From: Cephalotus follicularis | Taxonomy: Eukaryota; Streptophyta; Magnoliopsida; Oxalidales; Cephalotaceae | Assembly: GCA_001972305.1 (NCBI GenBank) | Contig: BDDD01001962.1 | Coordinates: forward strand, 62,001-126,000 | Length of the DNA stretch: 64,000 nucleotides | Reading direction: 5' to 3' | Part shown: positions 21,312 to 32,553 of the stretch, piece by piece | How positions within the stretch are numbered: the first letter of the stretch is position 1 | Layout: each line of letters opens with the position of its first letter | Made by a program: the position numbers and the translations under genes | The notes under the pieces: model-generated | Told to the model about the DNA's origin: nothing | Database searches by the model: none | The model's input: the letters and a program-made list of their open reading frames with translations, nothing else

Positions 21312-23652
21312 AGTAACACCCCGCGCCCGCAGGGCGGACACGTGGCACTACTCTCAATCCAAAAAATACAATACAATGGTCGGGACTAGAAATATAAAAA
21401 TGCGGAAAACTTTAAAACTTTACAATATATCACCTGCGGAATGTACAACACACTGATCCATACATAAGATGCAATACAATACAAATCCTTTACAATACAA
21501 GTCTTTTACAATACATTATCAATCTTTCAATACAGTATTACAATGCAATACATTTCCATCCTTTACTACAATATCTTTATCAGCTTCGAGATACCCAAGA
21601 AGTCGTGCAGTCAACGGGTCTTCAGTCCTTCTGTCCACTGCTACCTGCTGCCCTATCAATGCCGCACACAAAGGTACAACATAGCCCCACCCTGAAGGAT
21701 GGGGTTAGCCACACTGGCTAAGTAGAAACCCCATGCAGCATGTATGCATGTACAATGTGCAATATCGGTGACAATCTATACAATATCAATGTGCGGTGTA
21801 CAATATCAATGCATGACATGGCAAATGTACATGTACAATTGGTGATCAGACTACCCGTATGACAGTGGCCCATAACAGAGCATACGGATAGGATCTATAA
21901 CAATCAATCAACGGTAGAAACTCAATGGTGGTGTATGAAACACCCAATCAATCAATCAATATCCTATAGAGCATGTGACCGGGTCAATACAATGTCAATC
22001 AGTCAGCGGTAATCAATCCCACGGAAGGTAGTCCTTCGAAAAAGGTGGGAGATCTATCTACGGTTCTCAGATTGATCAGGTCTGGGACTCATAGATCTTC
22101 CAGCCTATGGCTGGGTCAATACAGTCTCGATGAGCCACAACCGAGGGAGCTACTGATACCTTTAGGGAGCTACGGCCTCAAGGGAGCATCAATCGACAAT
22201 CAATCGGTACCACTCGTCAGCGGGTTAATACAATACAATAAATGAAACGATTGGCAGAATAGGTGGACAGAGTCAACGACCTAACATGCCGACACGAATC
22301 ATAAGGTCGCTCTATAGGATCCATACAATACAATTAATCAATCAATCGAGTCAATACAGTATTGGGTAAAGTCAATAAGTGGTGGTATCTAATGGAGAAA
22401 TGGGAACGTGCGTCAATCGTACTGACTTAGGCTCGCAACAACACTCACGACTCAAGCAATCGATCATTGTATCAATACAATGTCAAAGCAAAAACCAATA
22501 AGTGGTGGTGCCTAATGGAGGGATGGGAACGTGCATCCATTTTACCGACTTAGACTCACAGCAAAACCTATGACCCAAGAAAACAATCAATCAGTACAAT
22601 CAGTAGCCGCTAGGCGGTGACAATCGAATCGACGGAATAGGAATGAACATCTATTTGGTCAATGAAAGTCACTGAGTCGTCACCTATGGGTCAAGCTGTC
22701 ACTCTATGAATCTATCATTTCGATCTTTGAAAACCATTGAAAACTGTGTTTGAAAACTCTTGAATACCTCAAGTGAGGTTCCGGTCAAGCGGCAATGTGA
22801 AAAGGGTTGAAAAACCAGCTTTCACAGTTAAAAACTCCACTCAGCCCGAAAGGCATCGATGTCCTTGGCCAAAGACGTCGATGCGTATCAGGGCATGCCT
22901 TTAAAAATGGTAGAAAGACGTCAATGTCTTTCAAAGACATCGATGTCTTTCTCAATTTGGCCGAAGACGTCGATGTCCTTGGACAAAGACGTCGACGTGT
23001 TTCAATGAAAAGGGCCTGGGAATGCGCATCGATGTCTCGCATCGACGCCTTCTATGGGGAAAGGCATCTCAAGCAAAAGACGTCGACGCCTTTCAAAGAC
23101 GTCGATGCCTTTGCCACGAAAATAAGGAGGCTGCATCCCAAAGTGAAAGACATCGATGCCCATGGGCAAAGGGATCGACGTCTTTGCTGGGAATGGCCGA
23201 ATTTTTTTTGCAGAAAACCATCAATTTTCAAGCCAAAATCTAATCAAATCCATTCTTTAAGAAACCAAGGGTTCAAAATCATTCTTTAAGGTTAGTAACA
23301 CTAGTTACAACCTTGAATTTAACATTTCAATCTTTCTATTAACAATTAGGTCAAGGATTTACTTAAAAACCCTAAAAACCCCAATTTCACTCACTACATT
23401 CAATTCAATCATTCAATCAGTCATTCAATCATGCGATTCAGTCAATCATTCAATAAAGCAGTAGGAAATTCAGTAAAGAAGTCCTACCTTTCACTGAAGC
23501 TTCAAAAGTTGATCTAACGATCGATCAATCGGCTGAAATTGCCCAATAATCCGCTACTTTCTTGTTCAATCGGTAAGCCACCACTTGTAATCATTGTCCT
23601 TGTCGATGGAGATACAATTCGGGCTGCAAGGGATGAGGATGGAGGCTCCAGC

Positions 23653-23685
<33 letters not shown>

Positions 23686-23925
23686 TGATAGAGAAAGGGA
23701 GAAGAATGAAGAATGATGAGATAAGAGTGAGAAATTGACTTAAATATTCAATTCGACCAACTCTCCGAAACTCAGCCCAGAATCCCGACTATACATGCAT
23801 ATGATCAATACAATATCAATAGGTATAAGAATACCTCAATTCAATACAGTTCAGTACGGTCCAAAACGGTACAATACGGTATGATGTATGCATGAATAGT
23901 ACAAAAGGGAATTCGGGTCGTCACA
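21312..23925 (-). repeat. G2 3' LTR
   Basis: This copy pairs with 28132-30715 over its whole length. It contains a CAATC/AATAC-rich low-complexity part (21470-22650), the GTCGAC cluster at 22850-23190 and a (GA)n run near 23650-23690 that is shorter in the other LTR. The promoter TATA seen in the 5' LTR reads ATATTTAAGT here, so it is mutated. No gene is seen. Confidence 0.9.
22850..23190. repeat. Type I GTCGAC motif cluster, about 12 copies
   Basis: About twelve copies lie in 340 bp, including AAAGACGTCGACGTGTTT and CAAAGACGTCGATGCCTTTG, the latter nearly a perfect palindrome. The cluster is collinear with 29673-29990 in the other LTR. Confidence 0.9.
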
Positions 23926-23942
23926 TTCTCCCCTCTTTAAAA
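23926..23942 (-). promoter_or_regulatory. G2 polypurine tract
   Basis: The minus strand reads TTTTAAAGAGGGGAGAA directly before the TGTGACGACC start of the 3' LTR at 23925. Confidence 0.8.
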
Positions 23943-23989
23943 GAATATGATCCCCAAATTCATCGGTCAAACGATCAATCAATCAAAAA

Positions 23990-24644
23990 GGAAAGGATAT
24001 GTCTCTCTCATATCGTCCTCGCGATCCTAGGTGCGCTCCATAGAACCATGATACTGCCATAGAACACTGACCAAAGGGATGGTCTTGTTCCTCAATACTC
24101 TGATCTGTCGGTCAACAATCTATATAGGAGTCTCTGTAAATGATAAGTCAGGTTCCAACTGAATCTGACCAGACTCAATGATGCGTGAAGGATCTCGAAC
24201 ATATCTTCTTAACTGAGAAACATGGAACACATCGTGCACTCCCAACAATGCTGGAGGCAAGCCAAGCCCGTAAGCAAGTCGGCCAATCTGATCCAACACC
24301 TCGAAAGGTTCAATAAAACGAGGAGAAAGCTTATCTTTCTTCCCGACTCTCATGACTCCTTTAGTGGGCGACACTTTGAGGAAAACATGGTCACCAACAC
24401 TAAACTCCAAGCCTCTGCGATGAACATCAGCATAGCTTTTCTATCTACTCTGTGCAACAATCAATCGGTCTCTAATCAATTTCAGTTCCTCTGCGGTAAT
24501 CTGTACAAACTCTGGCCCAAAAATACTCTTTTCACCGACCTGATCCCAACAAACTGGTGATCGGCACTTCCTACCATATAGGGCTTCATAGGGAGCCATC
24601 TGTTGGGGATGAAAAGCAGTGCTGAAACTCAACTCTGTACCCAT
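23990..24644 (-). pseudogene. G2 integrase C-terminus with chromodomain-like tail
   Basis: The frame from 24644 begins with the end of the integrase core (MAPYEALYGRKCRSPVCWDQ), then after a stop MEFSVGDHVFLKVSP, GKKDKLSPRFIEPFEVL and HDVFHVSQLRRYVRDP (24410-24120). Past a stop at 24120 the same frame gives IVDRQIRVLRNKTIPLVSVL, a chromodomain-like tail of the Tekay type. At about 24600 the text jumps from STAFHPQ to MAPYEALYG: about 45 residues, including the third catalytic acidic residue, are deleted in frame. Confidence 0.8.
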
Positions 24645-24812
24645 AGCTACCTGTAACTTCCTCCAAAACCCGAAAGTGAAGCAAGAGTCTCAGTCCTAAA
24701 CAATGCTGACAGGAGCTCCATGTGCTTTAACAATCTCTTTCCTGAACAATTTGGATAACTTCTCTCTAGAATAAGTCATCCGAATCGGTAGAAAGTGGGC
24801 CGACTTCGTGAG

Positions 24813-25601
24813 TCAATCGACCACAACCCATATACCAACATGTCTGTCACGAGTCAGAGGTAACCCAGACACGAAATCCATGGTAATGTGCTCCCATTTC
24901 CACTCGGGAATGAGCAAAGGCTGAAGCAAGCCTGCCGGTCTCTGGTGCTCTGCCTTAACTTGCTGACGAGTGAGGCATCTCGATACAAACTCTGCGATTT
25001 CTCTCTTCATGCCAATCCCCCAATAGCTAAGTTTTAGGTCACGATACATCTTCGTACTCCTTAGGTGGACAGAGAGACGAGATTTATGAGCTTGAGAAAG
25101 AAGCTCTTCCTTCAACTCGCTATCGGCGGGAATGCAAATTATGTTCCTGTATCTCAATAACCCATCCGTAAAGAGAGAGAAATCGGGTTTCAATCCTTCA
25201 TCAATAGCAGTAGCCACTTTCTGTAATTCAATATCCACTATCTGTGGATCTCTAATCCGGTCAAGCAATGCAGGTTGCACCTGAATATGGGAAAGAGTCA
25301 GACAAGATAGCTTGCGACTCAATGCATCTGCAACGACATTTGCTTTTCCAGGATGGTATTCAATGTCACAAACACAATCAAGCCCCTTTCCAGAAGCATC
25401 GGTGTATACAACAAAGTCTTTGTTCCCGTCTGGAAAGGCTAGGATAGGAGCGGAAATCAATCTGTCTTTCAACTCTTGAAAACTTCTTTCACAATCACTA
25501 TCCCATACAAAGGCAGCGTTCTTCTGTGTCAATCTGGTTAACAGTGTTGCAATACGGGAAAAATCCCTCAACAACAGACGATAATACCCTGCTAAACCCA
25601 A
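24813..25601 (-). pseudogene. G2 RT thumb, RNase H remnant and integrase core
   Basis: A 262-residue open frame reads LAGYYRLLLRDFS (RT thumb), FVVYTDASGKGLDCV (first RNase H block), then directly IEYHPGKANVVADALSRKLS (linker before integrase). The middle of RNase H, about 100 residues with WRHYLYG and TDHKSL, is missing without loss of frame; the junction is near 25368-25374. The integrase finger (HKSRLSVHLRSTKMYRDL, CLTRQQVKAEH, with one Cys now Arg) and first catalytic Asp (ITMDFVSGLPL) follow. Stops begin at 24813. Confidence 0.85.
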
Positions 25602-25631
25602 GAAGCTGTGAACTTCGGAAGCATTCGTCAG

Positions 25632-26315
25632 TCATTTCCAATCTTTCACTGCCTCTACTTTCAATGGATCCATTGATAAACCGTCACCAGAAACAATATG
25701 CCCTAGAAAAGCAACCTCCGATAACCAAAACTCGCACTTGTCAAATTTGGCATACAGTAGATGATCCCTCAATGTTTGCAATACAATATAGAGGTGCTGG
25801 GCATGCTCCTCATCGGTCTTGGAATAGACCAAGAGGTCATCAAAGAACACTACAATGAACTAATCCAATTACTGTCATAATACTCAGTTCATCAGGTCCA
25901 TGAAAGCCGCAGGAGCATTAGTCACACCAAAAGGCATAACCAAGAACTCATAATGGCCATATCTCGTTCTGAAAGCCGTCTTCGGAATACCCTCAGGCCT
26001 GACTTTCAACTGGTGATAGCCCGATCTCAAGTCGAGCTTAGAAAACACTGTCGCTCCTCTAAGCTGATCAAACAGCTCATCAATGTGCGGTAGAGGGCAC
26101 TTATCCTTCACTGTAACTTTATTGAGCTGTCGGTAGTCAATACACATGCAGAGCGATCCATCTCTCTTCTTGACAAAAAGGATAGGTGCTCCCCAGGGTG
26201 AAGCACTAGGTCTTATAAAACCTTTGTCGAGAAGATTCTGTAACTGTATCTTTAACTTTTTCAATTCTATCAGTGCTCGAGAAATCGGTACAATTTCTGG
26301 TATCAAATCAATCAC
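25632..26315 (-). pseudogene. G2 reverse transcriptase
   Basis: From 26315 the frame holds [55 protein letters not shown] and [18 protein letters not shown] short stretch of stops (25884-25850) follows, then the catalytic [15 protein letters not shown] and [15 protein letters not shown] down to a stop at 25632. All fit Ty3/gypsy RT; the DD box is preserved. Confidence 0.85.
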
Positions 26316-26327
26316 AAACTCTATCTC

Positions 26328-27533
26328 TCAGTCTGGCGACAATGACGTCAAACCCCGAGGAAAAACATCTCCGAACTCGTAAACCACTGGAATATCATCC
26401 AATTTCGACTGCCATCTGTCAGTATCGAGCACATGTGCCAAAAACCCCTGGCATCCCTGTCGTAACAATCTGTCTGCATGCAAAGCCGAAATCATCGAAA
26501 CAAACAATGGCTCTAAGGTGCCAAGAAACCGAACAAGTGGTCGTCCCGGAGGACTAAGAACCACTACTTTCCAATGACGATCCACCTGAGCAAAGCTAGC
26601 AGACAACCAATCCATGCCAAGAATCACATCTAGGCAATCCATCGGTAAAACAATAAGATCGGCTAATAAGCAACGATCATCAATCTCAACAATACAATCT
26701 CTACACACTCGATCAGTGGTCGCTGACTCACCGAGAGGTGTGGATACCTCCATAAAGAAAGGAAGGTACTCGGGTCTCAACCCAACATGGGAGACAAAAT
26801 GCAATGCAATGAATGAATGGGATGAACCCGGATCAATAAGAACCCGTGCTGGAAGCTGAAAAAGTCGAATGGTACCTCCAATCACAACATCGGACCCTGC
26901 TGCAGCACTCGGTCCCATAGCAAACACTCTAGCCTGAACTATCAGAGCAAAACTCATAGGCTGCTTCCCCTTGGACTGCGAAGTCCCACGGGAAGAAGAC
27001 GGTACACTAGCTGTCGGTCCTGGTTGAGGCGGTGCCCGCTGTGTCTGATCAAATCCTCTAGGACGAGAACTCCGAGGACAGTCTCTAGCAATATGGTCGG
27101 GACCACCACAAACCAAGCAATGGCCCAAGAACCATCTACAATTCTCAGAAGTATGGTTGGTCTTCTGACAATGCACACAAGGGACCGTAGCACTCTGATT
27201 ACCACTCCCAGAAAATATGGAGGGTGTACCCTGACTAGGTGCTGAAGATCGGTCTCCTTGGCGTGCGTTCCTCGATCTGCCTCTCCTCCGAGAATGGGAC
27301 GGATTACCGCTACCCTGATTGCTACCCTGAGAACCAAGTGAGGGGCTACTATCAGACTTCTGTGTTTTAGCACTACCACTGTCACTACCACTCTGCCAAG
27401 AACAAGGAGTAGGCCTGGTACGGGCTATATTTCTCATCTGTTTAGCCTCAGCTGCAATATCCTCAAGCTGTATAGCTCGGGAAGAAATATCCGATATGGA
27501 GGTCAACCCCAAGGGATTCAATTGCCTCCTCAA
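26328..27533 (-). pseudogene. G2 gag C-terminus and aspartic protease
   Basis: A 401-residue open frame. The first 200 residues are Ser/Gly/Arg-rich gag with two zinc knuckles, CVHCQKTNHTSENC and CLVCGGPDHIARDC, both C-x2-C-x4-H-x4-C. The protease follows: ARVLIDPGSSHSFIA with D-P-G replacing the usual D-S/T-G at the active site, and VILGMDWLSASFAQVD. The end, SALHADRLLRQGCQGFLAHV and DVFPRGLTSLSPD, leads into RT. D-P-G is frequent in plant chromoviruses of this kind and need not mean inactivity. Confidence 0.85.
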
Positions 27534-27572
27534 ATCTAATCTTAGTCCCCGAAGGAACTTCTTTGCTCTACG

Positions 27573-27980
27573 CTATTGGCTATCCACTAAGTACAGGGTG
27601 GATCGGGCTAGCTGCGTGAACCTCGCCTCATACTCAACAACTGTCATGCTTCCTTGTACCGAGTTAGCAAATTCAATCTCTCTTCTGTCTATCTCTACCT
27701 GAGGGTAGTACCTTGCATAGCATTCTCTTTTGAAGGCAACCCAAGAGCGGACTGTACCATTCCTTGTCCAATCTGTATTGACCATAGCCCACTAGTGCTC
27801 AACTTCTCCTTGGAGCATATACACTGCCAATACCAATCTCTGTTCATCATCACATCCCATGACCTCACAGGTCTTCTCTAAATGAATTAGCCAAGACTCA
27901 GCAAGGGTAGGATTAGGGAGTCCTACAAATGCTGGAGGTTGTAACTTTAAGAAGCGGCTCAATAATGGGGATGATCAGAT
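27573..27980 (-). pseudogene. gag: G2 gag capsid region
   Basis: The frame 27785-27573 reads WVAFKRECYARYYPQVEIDR and GSMTVVEYEARFTQLAR, the gypsy capsid core. Upstream (27980-27790) FVGLPNPTLAESWLIHLEKT and MGCDDEQRLVLAVYML precede it, broken by a stop at about 27795. A further stop at 27573 separates it from the knuckle part. No clean initiation codon is evident, though the region begins about 140 bp after the primer site. Confidence 0.75.
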
Positions 27981-28116
27981 TCAATCACTTTCAATTCCAA
28001 TATCAATATCTTTTCCAATAACAATAGCATGAATAAGCAAAAACATATATCATGCAAATCCATTCAGTCAATCTCAATCAACGCATTAATATACTTAGCT
28101 TGCAGGCCGACCAATG

Positions 28117-28128
28117 TCTCTGATACCA
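28117..28128 (-). promoter_or_regulatory. G2 primer binding site
   Basis: The minus strand reads TGGTATCAGAGA three bases inside the LTR end at 28132; complementary to the initiator Met tRNA. Confidence 0.85.
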
Positions 28129-29672
28129 TACTGTAACACCCCGCGCCCGCAGGGCGGACATGTGGCACTACTCTCAATCCAAAAAATACAATACAATGGT
28201 CGGGACTAGCAATATAAAAATGCGGAAAACTTTAAAACATTTCAATATATCACCTGCGGAAGGTACAATACACTAATCCATACATACGATGCAATACAAT
28301 ACAAATCCTTTACAATACAAGCCTTTTACAATACATTATCAATCTTTCAATACAGTATTGCAATGCAATACATTTCCATCCTTTACTACAATATCTTTAT
28401 CAGCTTCAAGATACCCAAGAAGTCGTGCAGTCAATGGGTCTTCAGTCCTTCTGTCCACTGCTACCTGCTGCCCTACCTATGACGCACACAAAGGTACAAC
28501 ACAGCCCCACCCCGAAGGATGGGGTTAGCCACACTGGCCAAGCATAAACCCTATGCAGCATGTATGCATGTACAATGTGCAATATCGGTGACAATCTATA
28601 CAATATCAATGTGCGGTGTACAATATCAATGCATGACATGGCAAATGTACATGTACAATTGGAGATCAGACTACCCGTATGACAGTGGCCCATAACAGAG
28701 CATACGGATAGGATCTATAACAATCAATCAATGGCAGACACTCAATGGTGGTGTATGACACACCCAATCAATCAATCAATATCCTATAGAGCATGCGATC
28801 GGGTCAATACAATGTCAATCAATCAGCGGTGATCAATCCCACAGAAGGTAGTCCTTCAAAAAAGGTGGGAGATCTATCTACGGTTCTCAGATTGATCAGG
28901 TCTGGGACTCATAGATCTTGCAGCCTATGGCTGGGTCAATACAGTCTCGATGAGCTACAACCGAGGGAGGTACTGATATCGTTAGGGAGCTAAGACCTCA
29001 AGGGAGCATCAATCGATAATCAATTGGTACCGCTCGTCAGCGGGTCAGTACAATACAATAAATGAAACGATCGGCAGAATAGGTGGACAGAGTCAACGAC
29101 CTAACATGCCGATACGAATCATAAAGTCGTCTTATAGGATCGATACAATACAATCAATCAATCAATCAATCTAGTCAATACAGTATTGGGTAAAGTCAAT
29201 AAGTGGTGGTATCTAAGGGAGAAATGGGAACGTGCGTCCATCATACCGACTTAGGCTCGCAGTAACACTCACGACTCAAGCAATCGATCATTGTATCAAT
29301 ACAACGTCGAAGCAAAAACCAATAAGTGGTGGTGCCTAATGGAGGGATGGGAACGTGCATCCATTTTACCTACTTAGACTCACAGAAACACCTACGACCC
29401 AAGCAAACAATCAATCAGTACAATCAATAGCCGCTAGGCGGTGACAATCGAATCGACGGAATAGGAATGAACATCTATTTGGTCAATGAAAGTCACTGAA
29501 TCATCACCTATGGCTCAAGCTATCACTCTATCAATCTATCATTTTGATCTTTGAAAACCATTGAAAACTATGTCTTAAAACGCTTGAATACCTCAAGTGA
29601 GGTTCCGGTCAAGCGGCAATGTGAAAAGGGTTGGAAAACCAGCTTTAACAGTTAAAAACTCCACTCAGCCCG

Positions 29673-29990
29673 AAAGGCGTCGATGTCCTTGGCCAAAGAC
29701 GTCGATGCGTATCAGGGCATGCCTTTAAAAACGGTCGAAAGACGTCGATGTCTCTCAAAGACATCGATGTCTTTCTCAATTTGGCCGAAGACGTCAATGT
29801 CCTTGGACAAAGACGTCGACGTGTTTCAATGAAAAGGGCCTGGGAATGCGCATCGATGTCTCGCGTCGACGCCTTCTCTGGGAAAAGGCATCTCAAGCAA
29901 AAGAAGTCGATGTCTTTGCCACGAAAACAAGGAGGCTGCATCCCAAAGTGAAAGACATCGATGCCCATGGGCAAAGGGATCGACGTCTTT
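29673..29990. repeat. Type I GTCGAC motif cluster, about 11 copies
   Basis: Eleven copies by eye, at about 29677, 29698, 29741, 29760, 29789, 29812, 29850, 29862, 29905, 29954 and 29978. Variants differ mainly at CpG positions (GTCGATG, GTCAATG, CATCGATG). The order matches the 22850-23190 cluster. Confidence 0.9.
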
Positions 29991-30529
29991 GCTGGGAATG
30001 GCCGATTGTTTTTGCAGAAAACCATCAATTTTCAAGGCAAAATCCAATCAAATGCATTCTTTAAGAAACCAAGGGTTAAAAATCATTCTTTAAGGTTAGT
30101 AACACTAGTTACAACTTTCAATTTAACATTTCAATCTTTCTATTAACAATTAGGTCAAGGATTTAATTAAAAACCCTAAAACCCCCAATTTCACTCACTA
30201 CATTCAATTCAATCATTCAATCAGTCATTCAATCATGCAGTTCAACAATCAATCAATAAAGCAATAGGCAATTCAGTAAGGAAGTCCTACCTTTCACTGA
30301 AGCTTCAAAAGTTGAGCTAACGATCGATCAATCAGCTGAAATCGCCCAATAATCTGCTACTTTCTTGTTCAATCGGTAAGCCACCACTTGTAATCACTGT
30401 CCTTGTCGATGGAGATACAATTCCAACTGCAAGGGATGAAGATGGTGGCTCCAGCTCGAGAGAGACAGAGAGAGAATGATAGAGAGAGGGGGAAGAGTGA
30501 AGAATGAAGAGATAAGAGTGAGAAATTGA

Positions 30530-30542
30530 CTTATATAGTCAA
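30530..30542 (-). promoter_or_regulatory. Putative G2 LTR TATA box
   Basis: The minus strand reads GACTATATAAGTC, about 175 bp from the LTR start, with a CT-rich leader downstream. It is altered in the other LTR, so that copy is probably not promoter-competent. Confidence 0.45.
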
Positions 30543-30720
30543 TTCGACCAACTCTCCGAAACTCAGCCCAGAATCCCGACTATACATGCATATGATCAAT
30601 ACAATATCAATAGGTATAAGAATACCTCAATTCAATACAGTTTGGTACGGTCCAAAATGGTACAATACGGTACGATGTATGCATAACAGTACAAAAGGGA
30701 ATTCGGGTCGTCACAAGGAC

Positions 30721-31805
30721 CTATCGCCCCAGATGTAAGATCTGATACTAGATTCAGCCTCTTGGCCCATATGGTCGCAACTGTCGCTATGCAAACCATA
30801 TGATCTCGGTATAAGTCAAAAACATAATCATCAAAGAAATTAACTTGTTTTGAAACATCCACACGTATCGATGTCCTGATGCCAAAACAAAGTCATTTCC
30901 TTCTAGTGTACCTCACATTGAAATTGAACAGAAATAGTCATACAGGGGACCTCTGCTATCACAGTGCCATCCCCAATATGTCTATACCATTCAACGATGA
31001 TTGTGGAAGGCCAACGACAGGGCAGCCATATGCCCCACCACTTATGGACTTATTATTTACAATTTGAAGGGATTTGGTCTCATCAAATTTATGAAAATTA
31101 CCAAAGCCGTTTTAGATTAATTTTGATCTTCCAATCCAATTGGATGGCTTAACATGCTTGGACGTGTTTGGATTGTTCGTACAAGGAAAAACCATCCATC
31201 TCATGCACCCTAAAAGTGGCCTGACATGGCACTTAACCTATAAGTGATCACGCGAGCCAACGTGATCATTTGTTCTCCTAGGTGTACTATTTAATTTAAC
31301 TCTATTACAATTGCTACCATGCATACATGGCTTCAAATGGTCTTGTAATAATCTTGTTCTTCTCTTCAATCTCCATTGATCTCCTTTCTTCAACTTACAG
31401 CCATATGTACACAAATAAAGAATAAGAAATATAATTGAGGAAGAAGAGAATTCTACTATAAGAAAAAGAACAAGAATAAACTACGGTGCATGCAGGCAGC
31501 CTTATTATAGATCGATTGAATTCCATAAATGTAATAAAGCAATTAAATCATCCACACAAAGAAAACACAAAGCTAGGCCGAGTCCCAAGCCTACTGGTAT
31601 GCATAAGAAATTCAAAAATATAACCAATATATAATTGAATTAACAAGTAACAATTTGGCATTCAATGGTTCGTCGATTTCATTAGTGTGACCAACAAAGA
31701 TGAAACTCTCACTAAACGTAGGACTACATAAATTTGGCCAAGACACATATGCATTCAAAAATCCACTAAACATCAAATTGAGGTCTGATTGTAGTAAATT
31801 AGGTC
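30721..31805 (-). other. C1 untranslated leader
   Basis: This stretch continues the C1 leader from 21306 once G2 is removed and leads to the C1 primer site. Short open frames only; no protein family or RNA gene is recognised. The leader totals about 1.5 kb, long for a copia element, and could hold a further unrecognised insertion. Confidence 0.5.
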
Positions 31806-31818
31806 GCTCTGATACCAC
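31806..31818 (-). promoter_or_regulatory. C1 primer binding site
   Basis: The minus strand reads GTGGTATCAGAGC directly after the LTR end (CCCAACA at 31820), complementary to initiator Met tRNA. Confidence 0.85.
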
Positions 31819-31819
31819 T

Positions 31820-32552
31820 TGTTGGGAACGGGCTCAACGTGCAGCGAAAAAGAAAACAATCAATTCGGACTTTACAGTTAGGGCCTATTAATTTTAAATT
31901 TCACCAATTGATTAATCCCCAAGCAATGGGATGCCCTAATCTGAGTCCAAATAGTCCCAATAAATGTCCAAGGAACATTAATTAACATACAATCAAACCG
32001 AAACCCAAAACTCAAGCATAAGGGAAGATCGGGTTGAACATTAGGGTTGCCATAAACCCTAGAAATGTACACTAACAATCTGCTCACAAGGATACACACA
32101 AACCCTAGCCAATAGTCCATGCAACCCGAACCCCAACATCCCTAACCCTAAGGGATGGCAAGAAAACAACCAAGGAGACATAGGAGTTCGGCTAGGTTCA
32201 CCAACCCTAGCCACGAGCCATATCACGGCATACAAGGACACCCCTAACCTAACACTAGCACCGCACCAATCGTGCACCATGTCGCACAACATGTTGCTTC
32301 CTCTTAGGAAACCACTTCCCACTTACCAACGCGCTCCCTCTTTTCTCTCTGAGAAGGAAAATCGGCTGGGAGTGGGAGAAGAGCATGCCCACATCGTGTG
32401 CCCACGTTAAGGCACTAAGCGTTGATGCTTTCTTCAAAGGCGTCGACGCTTAGACAAGCTAAGCGTCAACGCCTTCTCCAAAGGCATCGATGCTTAGACA
32501 TAATGGCCTTTACATGTGTCAAAAATGAGTCCAACTCATTCTTTGTATGACA
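31820..32552 (-). repeat. C1 5' LTR
   Basis: The LTR ends CGTTCCCAACA at 31820 next to the primer site. Its start is placed at TGTCATAC, 32552, by the TG rule only. It carries four type I motifs (32410-32495). Its 31890-32300 part is homologous, in reverse, to 18380-18810. No gene. Confidence 0.7.
32410..32495. repeat. Type I GTCGAC motif cluster, four copies in C1 LTR
   Basis: AAGCGTTGATGCTTTC, AAGGCGTCGACGCTTAG, TAAGCGTCAACGCC and AAGGCATCGATGCTTAG alternate at about 20-25 bp spacing. The variants fit C-to-T loss at CpG in GCGTCGACGC. Confidence 0.8.
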
Positions 32553-32553
32553 C

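Larger units (their letters stand above)
21312..30715 (-). mobile_element. Complete chromovirus-type Ty3/gypsy element G2
   Basis: A 9.4-kb element on the minus strand: 5' LTR 30715-28132, primer site 28128-28117, gag, protease, RT, RNase H, integrase with chromodomain-like tail, polypurine tract and 3' LTR 23925-21312. The LTR starts TGTGACGACCCG and ends GGTGTTACA; the last base of the left LTR is mutated. The 5-bp duplication AGGAC flanks it. LTRs are about 2.6 kb each and closely similar but visibly diverged. Pol carries frameshifts, stops and two in-frame deletions, so G2 depended on a partner or decayed after insertion. Confidence 0.9.
28132..30715 (-). repeat. G2 5' LTR
   Basis: The LTR starts TGTGACGACCCG at 30715 and ends GGTGTTACA at 28132 on the minus strand. 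A TATA-like box, GACTATATAAGTC, lies at about 30530-30542 on the minus strand and is followed by a pyrimidine-rich stretch (30425-30520), so transcription likely starts about 200 bp into the LTR. That places the GTCGAC cluster (29673-29990) 500-850 bases inside the transcript leader. No gene is seen. Confidence 0.85.

Noticed and set aside
32410..32500. Possible CRISPR-like array from evenly spaced short palindromes (also at 36552 and 62723)
   Set aside because: Plant retrotransposon context, degenerate 10-18 bp units and short non-unique spacers; no cas genes. Not CRISPR.
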